Source: Chryseosolibacter histidinae (GTDB taxonomy: Bacteria > Bacteroidota > Bacteroidia > Cytophagales > Cyclobacteriaceae). Taken from it: a stretch of DNA of 64,000 bases. The position numbers and the translations under genes were made by a program. Every line of letters starts with the position of its first letter. Position 1 is the first letter of the stretch. The DNA lies in assembly GCF_018598225.1 (NCBI RefSeq), contig NZ_JAHESF010000030.1, positions 24,653 through 88,652 on the forward strand, in the 5' to 3' direction. Shown here in pieces: positions 47,624-55,900 of the stretch. The notes beneath the pieces were generated by a model. That model saw only the letters and a list, made by a program, of their open reading frames with translations, searched no databases and was not told where the DNA came from.

Positions 47624-47956
47624 CTACTCATTATCATACTCATCCACAGACCCCATCGTGATCTCCCGGTACGTTTTCATCAGCCTGTCGTGCAACCCCT
47701 CTTCTTTGGTGTAGCCGCTAACGGTGACGGTGTCTTTGCTTGAAGTCTTATTGGTAACGGGTGGTGTGACGTAACTTACGTTCATGCCTGCCCGCTGCAT
47801 GCCGTGAATGGTGTTGGTAAACAAATTGGTGTTGCGTTCCTGACCACAGACCTCGAAGGTTCTGCGGGAGTCATCCTTGATCACCTGCCAGTTTTTTGCG
47901 AACATAATTGCGCCGTAATAATTGAATCGTTTCGCAAAATACGGAGTTAGATCCAT
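47624..47956 (-). CDS. Hypothetical protein, coupled to thioredoxin-like gene
   Basis: A 110-residue protein I do not recognise. It has no signal peptide or membrane helix, is rich in polar residues and ends acidic (SVDEYDNE). Its ATG overlaps the stop of the thioredoxin-like gene by one base (TAATG), which supports the start at 47956 and co-translation. A later Met at 47905 is a less likely start. It ends 39 bp from copy 4 of the palindromic element. Confidence 0.6.
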   Translation of the reverse strand: MDLTPYFAKRFNYYGAIMFAKNWQVIKDDSRRTFEVCGQERNTNLFTNTIHGMQRAGMNVSYVTPPVTNKTSSKDTVTVSGYTKEEGLHDRLMKTYREITMGSVDEYDNE

Positions 47957-48837
47957 TATTCTCCTTTCAGCTTCTTCAACCTTTCAGCAACACCTTCATT
48001 TTTCGGATCGAGATGCACAGCATATTCGTAGGCCTGGATGGCTTTATCTTTTGACCCCGCAATCGCGTAAGCTTCGCCGAGGCTGTCAAAACAATTGGCC
48101 GACTGTGGGAAAAGATTAACGTTGACACGGAAAACGGCAATTGCTTCTTTGATGCTCCGCTGTGCCAATAAAACATAACCGCAAGAGTTCAGCTCTGATT
48201 CGCTTAAAACCACTGGCTTCAACTGGAACGCCAGGCCGCGTGCATTGACATTCTCATCCTTCAACAACCCATCTTTCAGCCATTGCTCGATGAGGGTATA
48301 GCTGCGGTAATTGGGGAGGTACTCTTTTTTAAGCACAATCTTCAGCAGGTCACGCTCGAGGGTCTCTGCCGGCGACTCCACTATCCTGCCTACTTCCTTG
48401 CCGCCTTTATAGATCACAAAAGTGGGAACGCGGTAGATGTTTTGACCGGCTTCTTCATGCTGAGGCGATTGTTTATACAACGCCAGAGAGTCTTCGACAC
48501 CGATCAGTGTAATGTTGTTTTTCTGAAACGACAACTTCTCCAGTACCTTGATCATGCGCGGCAATTCTCTTTTGCTGTCGCCACACCATGAGCCGAAGAA
48601 GATCTTCATGGAGTATTTTGAAAGATCAGCTTTTTGAAACTGGGTAAGGATCTCACCATTGGGCTGATAGGCGGAGAGATTCTGGTTATACCATGCGGCG
48701 TATGGTTCCTTCAACAGTTGCTCAAAGGTACATGCACCGAGCAGATCGGGAGCCTTTTGAGCTTGCGCCTGTTCAACAATTAAAAAAAGGATCAGAAGGG
48801 GAAGAATTTTTTTCATATAAACGACTAATGTTTTCAC
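47956..48837 (-). CDS. Secreted thioredoxin-fold/TPR protein
   Basis: A 293-residue protein; a second Met (at 48816) begins a better signal peptide (MKKILPLLILFLIVEQAQAQ), cut after QAQ. The thioredoxin-like domain at about 70-165 has FFGSWCGDSKRELPRM, a WCxxS site with only the first cysteine of the usual CxxC, so it may act by a monothiol mechanism or only bind partners. The C-terminal part (about 215-290) contains TPR-like helices (GYVLLAQRSIKEAI, CFDSLGEAYAIAG, AIQAYEYAVHLDP). It is probably periplasmic. Confidence 0.8.
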   Translation of the reverse strand: MKTLVVYMKKILPLLILFLIVEQAQAQKAPDLLGACTFEQLLKEPYAAWYNQNLSAYQPNGEILTQFQKADLSKYSMKIFFGSWCGDSKRELPRMIKVLEKLSFQKNNITLIGVEDSLALYKQSPQHEEAGQNIYRVPTFVIYKGGKEVGRIVESPAETLERDLLKIVLKKEYLPNYRSYTLIEQWLKDGLLKDENVNARGLAFQLKPVVLSESELNSCGYVLLAQRSIKEAIAVFRVNVNLFPQSANCFDSLGEAYAIAGSKDKAIQAYEYAVHLDPKNEGVAERLKKLKGE

Positions 48838-49126
48838 GAAATTATTCTTCGCAGGGTATGCAGGTTGTTAACGATTTCTCAAATCTTGTTAAGGAGTTGT
48901 TAAAGGTTCCCAGAAGAGTGAATTGCGGAAGGAACTTCCGCTTCAAAGGGTGGGCTACGAAGACTGTCTCGGAATAGAGCGCACGGAAGAAACTTCCGCG
49001 CGAGTAGAGGGAAGAAACTTCCGCGCGAGTGCGGGTTCTTGTTGGTGAAGAACACCAACAAGGGCGGTGGGGCAGTGCGAAACTTCCGTTCAAGCCGCTA
49101 TTTCTTGATGATCTTGTGGCTTACTT
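48838..49126. repeat. Intergenic region with GGAAGNAACTTCCG hairpins
   Basis: No gene is seen. GCGGAAG-GAA-CTTCCGC (48925-48941) and CGGAAG-AAA-CTTCCG (48984-48998) are near-perfect short palindromes; GAAGAAACTTCCGCGCGAGT occurs twice (48986-49005 and 49011-49030), and a further GAAACTTCCG lies near 49079. The gap separates divergent thioredoxin-like and pncB genes. Confidence 0.6.
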
Positions 49127-49165
49127 TTGGTTGTCTTTCATTGTAACTGTACTTTTAACGATCTT

Positions 49166-50587
49166 ATGACTGATCCCGAACGGCTGGATTTAACGGCCAC
49201 ATACACAGACCTGTACCAGATCGCGATGGGACAGGTGTACTTTTTAAATGGCCATCACCATCACGAAGCGGTATTCGACTATTTTTTTCGCAAGCTTCCG
49301 TTTGGCGGCGGGTATGCGATCTTTGCAGGACTTTATGACCTGCTGGAATTGCTGGAACGGCTACACTTTTCGGCCGACGATCTTCAAAACCTGAAACAGC
49401 TCGGGTTGCGCGACGAATACATCGCTTACCTGAAGGGCTTCCGTTTTCGCGGGAGCATTTACGCTTCTGCCGAAGGTGACATTGTGTTTCCTACACGCCC
49501 GGTGATGAGGATTGAAGGTACCATGCTCGAGGCGCAGCTGATCGAGACACTGCTGCTGAACCTCGTGAATTTTCAGACGCTGATCGCCACCAAAGCTTCA
49601 CGCATGCGGCAGGTGGCTGGCGAAAGAACCCTGGCGGAGTTTGGCCTTCGAAGGGCGCAGGGACTTGGCGGATACCATGCTACCCGTGCAGCGATCATCG
49701 GGGGCTTCAATTCGACCAGCAACGTTAAAGCGGCTTTTGATTTTGGTGTTTCGGCCTCGGGCACCATGGCACATTCCTTCATCCAGCACCATGGCGATGA
49801 GTTGTCTGCCTTCCGGATGTTTGCTGAAGGCCGGCCCGACCATTGTGTGCTGCTCGTAGATACTTACGATACATTGCTGAGCGGCGTGCCCAACGCCATC
49901 ACCGTTGCAAAAGAGATGGAACAGCGAGGGCAGCGACTGCAAGGTATCAGGCTCGACAGCGGGGACCTCGCCTATCTTTCGAAGCGCGCCCGTGTGATGC
50001 TCGACAACGCGGGGCTCCATCACGTGAAGATCGTTGCTTCCAACCAGCTCGATGAATTTGTGATCAAGAGCTTGCTCGAACAGGGCGCCCCCATAGATGT
50101 GTTCGGCGTGGGCACGAGCCTGGTCACCGGCCACCCCGACGCGGCGCTCGACGGCGTATACAAGCTCAGCCTCACACAGAACAAACCACGCATCAAGATC
50201 TCGGAGAGCCTGAAGAAGATCACCCTTCCGCACAAAAAGCAGGTGTTCCGCATCTACGACGGCAACGGACATTTTGCCGGCGCCGATGGCATAACGCTTC
50301 ACGACGAAACACAGATCGATGTAATGCACCATCCATTCGAGCCAGACAAGTCAACTTCTTTTGCCGGTCTCAGGCAGGAGCCGCTGCTGCACAAGGTAAT
50401 GGAGCAAGGGAAGATCCTGATAGAAAAGAAACCGTTGACATTCATCGCTGAATACAGCAAAGCACGGCTCGGGCTGCTGCCGGAAGAATACAAGCGGTTT
50501 CAAAATCCTCATACCTACAAGATCGGGTTAAGCCCACGGTTAAAAGCTTTGCGCGATCAGCTCAGAAGTGAATACAGAAAACCATGA
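49166..50587 (+). CDS. pncB: Nicotinate phosphoribosyltransferase
   Basis: 473 residues from the ATG at 49166 (MTDPERLDLTATYTDLYQ), preferred over an in-frame ATG at 49127 because the conserved TDLYQ start lies close to it. Visible motifs: FRKLPFGGGYAIFAGL, GTMAHSFIQ, VDTYDT, RLDSGDLA and GVGTSLVTG. It makes nicotinate mononucleotide from nicotinate, PRPP and ATP in NAD salvage. The 3' end overlaps pncA by 4 nt (ATGA), so the two NAD-salvage genes form a coupled operon. Confidence 0.93.
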   Translation: MTDPERLDLTATYTDLYQIAMGQVYFLNGHHHHEAVFDYFFRKLPFGGGYAIFAGLYDLLELLERLHFSADDLQNLKQLGLRDEYIAYLKGFRFRGSIYASAEGDIVFPTRPVMRIEGTMLEAQLIETLLLNLVNFQTLIATKASRMRQVAGERTLAEFGLRRAQGLGGYHATRAAIIGGFNSTSNVKAAFDFGVSASGTMAHSFIQHHGDELSAFRMFAEGRPDHCVLLVDTYDTLLSGVPNAITVAKEMEQRGQRLQGIRLDSGDLAYLSKRARVMLDNAGLHHVKIVASNQLDEFVIKSLLEQGAPIDVFGVGTSLVTGHPDAALDGVYKLSLTQNKPRIKISESLKKITLPHKKQVFRIYDGNGHFAGADGITLHDETQIDVMHHPFEPDKSTSFAGLRQEPLLHKVMEQGKILIEKKPLTFIAEYSKARLGLLPEEYKRFQNPHTYKIGLSPRLKALRDQLRSEYRKP

Positions 50588-51195
50588 CAAAAGCACTTAT
50601 CATTGTCGACATCCAGAACGACTTCACTACAGGTGGCGCCCTTGAGGTACGCCAGGGCGAAACCATCATCCCCATCGTAAACCAACTGCAAGCGCATTTT
50701 GACCTGGTGGTTGCCACACAAGACTGGCATCCGAAGAGCCACAAAAGCTTCGCTTCGAATCATGCAGGCAAGAAACCGTTCGAGCAGATCGTGCTGGAGG
50801 GCCTCGACCAGGTGCTGTGGCCAGATCATTGCATCCAGGGCACACCGGGCGCTGCATTCCATCCGGCGCTCAACCTTAACAGGGCAGAAGCCATTTTCAG
50901 AAAAGGTATGGATGCCCGCATCGACAGCTACAGCGGATTTTATGACAACGGCCACAGAAGAAGCACCGGTATGGCGGGCTATTTACGTGAACGTGGTGTA
51001 CTAGAAGTTTTTATCTGTGGCCTGGCCGGAGATTATTGTGTATACTATTCCGCCAAAGATGCGATCGGCGAGGGTTTCAAAACATTTCTCATTGAAGACG
51101 CCACCCGCTCCATCGACGACAAAGGATTCATCGCCGCCAAAGCAGATCTTAAAAGCCGCGGCGGCAGCATCATCAACAGCACAAGCCTGCTATAA
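50584..51195 (+). CDS. pncA: Nicotinamidase/pyrazinamidase
   Basis: A 203-residue cysteine hydrolase. The triad is Asp in IVDIQNDF (near residue 8), Lys in FRKGMDARIDSYSGFYDN and Cys in GLAGDYCVYYSAKDA; the metal site reads DWHPKSHKSFASNH. It hydrolyses nicotinamide to nicotinate, which the overlapping pncB product then uses. The start at 50584 overlaps the pncB stop. A weak hairpin (CGGCTTAC/GTAAGCCG, 51200-51234) follows the gene without a T-tract. Confidence 0.94.
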   Translation: MTKALIIVDIQNDFTTGGALEVRQGETIIPIVNQLQAHFDLVVATQDWHPKSHKSFASNHAGKKPFEQIVLEGLDQVLWPDHCIQGTPGAAFHPALNLNRAEAIFRKGMDARIDSYSGFYDNGHRRSTGMAGYLRERGVLEVFICGLAGDYCVYYSAKDAIGEGFKTFLIEDATRSIDDKGFIAAKADLKSRGGSIINSTSLL

Positions 51196-51458
51196 CAAGC
51201 GGCTTACAACGGCTGGTTTATCCGCAGTAAGCCGGAGCGTGTATGCATAATTCCACATCTTAGGTGATCTTTCATTGAAAATTGCCCTGGCGCAGCGGCA
51301 ACACAATATCGCCGTATCTTTCAAGTCATCGCACGTCGTTGTAATCGATCGGTTTTTTCTTACCCGCGGGGATGGCTGCTCCCTTATTCCATTCAACGCG
51401 GGTACGATAGTTTGATGAAGAAAGCGAGACATGTTTAAGATCATTTAAATATACAGGT

Positions 51459-51890
51459 ATGAAAAAGTTATTGTTAGTAATCTGTACCGCTGCTCTTTTC
51501 TGCTTGGCTGGTGTTGTGAATGCGCAACAGCAGGATCAGCGCTCTAACCAGTACAGGAACACACAAAACCAAAACCAGCAGCGCACCGACACTACGGACG
51601 GCAATAATGATCGGAATATGGTGCAGGATCAAAGCAGCCAGCCGCAGAGCGATGTAGAGGTGGTTGAAAACAAGGAAGGGCCCAACAGCGAGGTGGTGTA
51701 CAAATTCCAGGGTGAGCTGTTCTATGTAGACCGCGACGAAAAGAAACTTGTGAAAGCAGAGGAATCAGAATTGAAAGACGCCACACATGAAACTATTGTA
51801 AAAGATGCTATGGCGCAGGACAATTCAACGAAAGATAGTTCCACCAAGAAGGATAAGTCCTCACAGAAAAGAGACCGAGACGATCAATAG
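51459..51890 (+). CDS. Small secreted Gln/Asp/Lys-rich protein
   Basis: A 143-residue protein with a clear signal peptide (cut near VNAQ, residue 23), followed by a low-complexity Gln/Asn/Asp-rich stretch, a short ordered core (NSEVVYKFQGELFYVDRD, about 70-95) and a charged Lys/Ser/Asp tail. I recognise no family; it may be a periplasmic or cell-envelope protein. The upstream 263 bp hold no gene. Confidence 0.65.
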   Translation: MKKLLLVICTAALFCLAGVVNAQQQDQRSNQYRNTQNQNQQRTDTTDGNNDRNMVQDQSSQPQSDVEVVENKEGPNSEVVYKFQGELFYVDRDEKKLVKAEESELKDATHETIVKDAMAQDNSTKDSSTKKDKSSQKRDRDDQ

Positions 51891-51952
51891 ATTTTGCTTC
51901 AATTAGGTAACAGAAAGGTCATGGCTTGAAGGTTATGATCTTTCTTCTTTTT

Positions 51953-52945
51953 CTACCACAGCAACAACTTGTTTTTAGCCTTACCAAATACCGAAATCCC
52001 GATCATCAGCTCGTGGGCGCTGGCAGAATAGCTCTGCACATCGCTCACATTCATTTCGTAGCTGTAGGTGAAGCTGAAATTGTTTTTGAAAGAAAATCCC
52101 ACCAATCCTGAAAATGAATTTCCCGGGTCTACCCCCAGTCCACCCCAGAATTGCGAGCGGTACCTGGCCTTGACGTTCAGCGCTACCGAAGAACCCGCAA
52201 ACCTATCGTGGCGAAAGATGACAGAAGGAATTGCTTCCCAGTCAGCATTTACAACATGATTGTAAGACGCCATCACCTGGTGCCTGGTGGCAAGCTCGTC
52301 TTCACTGTCCACATCTTTATTGATGCCAAGCCGCGCGCTTGAAAGCGTGAGCACGGAATAGCCCGCCATGAACCGGTCTGAAGAAAGGAGCAATCCCGCA
52401 TCCACGGTAAAGTATTGCAGCGATCCATTGTTGGATACGATGCTCTTATAAAAAGAGTCGTTTTCATCGCGCACGATAAATTTATCAAGGTCGGCCTTCA
52501 CACCTGAATAAGCGGTGGTGAGCCCAAGTGACAAACGATAAGATGAGCTTACAGGTACGTGCACAGCGTAAGACAGTCCCGCCTGAAGGTCTTTGTATCC
52601 GCCCATGTTCTTCTGGATCAGGAAACCGCCGATGCCCGCATATGTAGTGGGTTTGTTATTGCTCGCACCGGTTTCAGCCGGGGCGACCGACTTAAAATTT
52701 ACAGGGTGATTGATCGCTGCCAGGTAGCTCTTCGGCGCATCGTCGTATGAATTCCATTGCTGACGTGATCCGAGCTTGATGTCTGTATACTGCTGAAGGC
52801 CCGCGAAGCCCGGGTTGGTGAGGTAAGGCAACTGAAAGTACTGTGTGAAAGTATTGTTGGCCTGACCCGATGCGTTGGTCAGCGCACAGGCAACCAGCAT
52901 GGCAGCCACAACTGTTCTTATATTCTTTACTATCTGCATGGTCAT
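51953..52945 (-). CDS. PorP/SprF-family type IX secretion outer-membrane protein
   Basis: A 330-residue protein with a signal peptide (cut near ASGQ, residue 28) and the family's NTFTQYFQLPYLTNPGFAGL start, followed by barrel-like strands. It follows the 1579-residue CHU_C protein gene with essentially no gap, an operon pattern in which the PorP/SprF protein serves secretion or surface anchoring of its neighbour. Compared with 14099-15049 it is the dedicated-partner type rather than the gld cluster type. It is convergent with the small secreted protein gene. Confidence 0.9.
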   Translation of the reverse strand: MTMQIVKNIRTVVAAMLVACALTNASGQANNTFTQYFQLPYLTNPGFAGLQQYTDIKLGSRQQWNSYDDAPKSYLAAINHPVNFKSVAPAETGASNNKPTTYAGIGGFLIQKNMGGYKDLQAGLSYAVHVPVSSSYRLSLGLTTAYSGVKADLDKFIVRDENDSFYKSIVSNNGSLQYFTVDAGLLLSSDRFMAGYSVLTLSSARLGINKDVDSEDELATRHQVMASYNHVVNADWEAIPSVIFRHDRFAGSSVALNVKARYRSQFWGGLGVDPGNSFSGLVGFSFKNNFSFTYSYEMNVSDVQSYSASAHELMIGISVFGKAKNKLLLW

Positions 52946-52946
52946 C

Positions 52947-55900
52947 TTAATAAACGATTTGAATTGATCCCTGAACTTTTTCTCCTGCGATCTCTATGGT
53001 GTAGAAGTAAGTGCCCTCCGGCGCGTCTTTGCCTTTATGCTTGCCATCCCATTCCTGCTGCGCATCGTTGGTGTAGAACAACAAACGTCCGGTGCTGTCG
53101 AATACCCTGACCTCTACTGGCTCGGTAAGCCCAAGGTGCGAGATCCCCCAGGTCTGATTGCGGGTAGTGCCGTTGGGGAAAAGTGCGTTAGGGATCAGGT
53201 CTTTGTCCAGCTCATAACGTGCAACAACGATCTTTACAACATTGCTATTAGCACTACCGCAGGCGTTGGTCACCGATCGCCTGAAATAAGTGTCCTCATA
53301 CATGGCTCCCGGAGCGTAAGTTGAAGCGATTGCACCTGCAATGGCAGTGAAGTCATTTCCGTTGGTCGAACGTTCCCACTGATAAACAAGCTGGCCATCG
53401 GCGCCGGAAGCATTTTGCACACTTGACAACGCAGCCGGAACATCGCCATACCAGATGATCTGATCCGCTGCTATCAATCCGGCCTCTATTGGCGACAATA
53501 CTGTAAGCGTAACAGGAGTGGATGTTGCAGGGTCGCATGCACCCGATACAACCACCCTGTATTTGTAACCATTATAAGCGTATGATGCCTGCGTGATGGT
53601 CAGCATGGCAGTAGCACCTCCCTGGTATACCCCTGCATCGGTGATGTTGGTAAAACCTGATCCGTTGTCAACCTGCCATCGATAGGTGAGATTGCTTCCG
53701 GTTGCGGAAACCGAAAAAATTGTATTGCCTGCACTGCAGATCGTTTGATCGGCAGAAACAGCAGTAATAACGGGCGGTGTGCAGCTGGTATACACAATGC
53801 TGAATGCGGTGGCTGCAACGTTGCCATTGCCGGCCTGATCGAGTGCAGCATTGGCTGCAACGTTCACCGTAATTGTACCATCGGCAGAAGGCGTAATATT
53901 CAGGGAATAATCTTTTCCACTTCCCGAGAAACCGGCTGACGTTCCGCCTGTCACGGCAACATCTGTAAGATCGAAGCCGGTAACATTTTCACTGAAGGCG
54001 ATGCTCACCGGTATGGGTGTTATACCGGTAGGTCCTGCAACGGTGCTGCTGATGGTCACGGTGGGTTTCACGTTGTCATATGTGATCTTGAATTGTGTGG
54101 CCGCCGTATTGCCATTGCCGGCGGCATCCAGCACAAGGTCAGCAGCTACATCCACTGTGATTTCCCCATAGACGGTGGGAGAAACATCAATGGAGTAGTG
54201 CTGACCGGAACCACTGAGATTACCAGCGGTACCTCCCGTAATCACTATATCGCCAACTGTAAAACCGGTGATGCTCTCGCTGAAATCGATCTTCAGCGGA
54301 ATAAGATTGCTGTTTGTAGGACTGGCGCTGGTGCTGCTGAGGGTCACCGCAGGTTTCGTTCCATCATACGTTATACTGAATTGGGCTGCCGCCAGGTTCG
54401 CGCTGCCTCCCGGTGTCTCGGCTACACCGGCGGCTACATCAACGGTGATGACGCCATTTCCTAAAGGAACAATGTCAACTGTATAGTTCTTGCCGCTGCC
54501 CGAAAAATTGCTCTTCATTGCTCCGCTCACTGAAATATCGTCAACAATGAAACCCACCACGTCTTCCGCGAAATCGATCTTGACGGGTATCGGATTGGAA
54601 TTTGTAGGACTGGTCTTTATGCTGCTGATCGTTACACTCACCGGAGTAGCTGTAACGGTAACTTTTTGTTTGCCGTCGAAGATCTCGTCTCCGCAGGTGT
54701 TGTCAGTTACTTTTCTTCTGTAGTAGGTTGTCTCCGTCAGGCTGGGCGCCTGATAGGTAGCCTGGTTGTTGGTTCCGGCTGCGGATGACCAGGTGCTGTT
54801 ATCTGTGCTTTGCTGCCACAAGTAAGAGAATGAGCCAGAGCCAGCCAGCGGAGGTGCCACCACATCGAATATTGAAGGAGCTGTGCTGTAATGAACAGAG
54901 GTTTCGGTTGTACCGGAAAGCGATTCAAAGATCCAGTACTTTGCTGTGGGAAATGCATTACCAGTAACGTTACCGTTAACAGATGTTATATTGGGCGACG
55001 CCGGATCCTGAATATAGGCGTTGGTATTCTTCTGAACGCCGACTGTGCGCGAACCTGCGTTAGCCGTTGCGTTCCTGAGATCGATCACATAGATCCTGTT
55101 GGTGGTTTCTTCCAGCACCACGATGCCATAGGAGAACGTCATACCTTCCGTGATGTACGAATGATTCCGGATCCAGAGCTGACGGTTCGGTGCTGATCCG
55201 TATACCCTGGTATAAATGGCGTCGTCTTGCGTGCCGGCCGGAGGCGTATTGAAATTGTCCCAGAAATACGCGATGGTATTGGCGGGCAGATTGGCATTGG
55301 GTAAAGCTGTATTGTCTGCAATGAGCGCACTCACCGCAGCGCCGGCTACGGAAGCAGTGAAAGTAAGCAGGTAGTTCTTGCTCACGCAGAATTGTGTAAC
55401 AGCCTGACCCATGAAGGTAAAGCTGAACGGGATCGCCGTCGCAGCAGACCATGTATTGCCTAAGCCATCAGTGTCATAACGGTGAATGGGTGTCCAGCCA
55501 GTATTGTCATTTGCAGCAAAACTGTTCAACGCCGGATTTAAGGAAACGCGGCTCTTCAAGTAATACGGAGAGGCTTCCATCGTACCACAGGAAGCGTTGT
55601 AAACAATGCTCAACTGGGTAGCTGCTGTGTTGCCTGCCGCCGAAGCATTTTGTGCTGCATTGGCTGCTACATTTACAGTGATTGTTCCATTGCCTGAAGG
55701 GGTGATGTCAAGGGTATACGTTGTACCACTTCCGCTGAAATTACTTTTTGTTCCGCCACTTACGGTAACATCGCCAACTACAAAACCCGTAACACTTTCA
55801 CTGAAGGCGATGGTAACCGGGATCGGTGATACGCCTGTTGTGCTGGCGGCGGTGGTGCTGATGGTAACAGACGGCACGGTCTCGTTAACATCATTGATCG

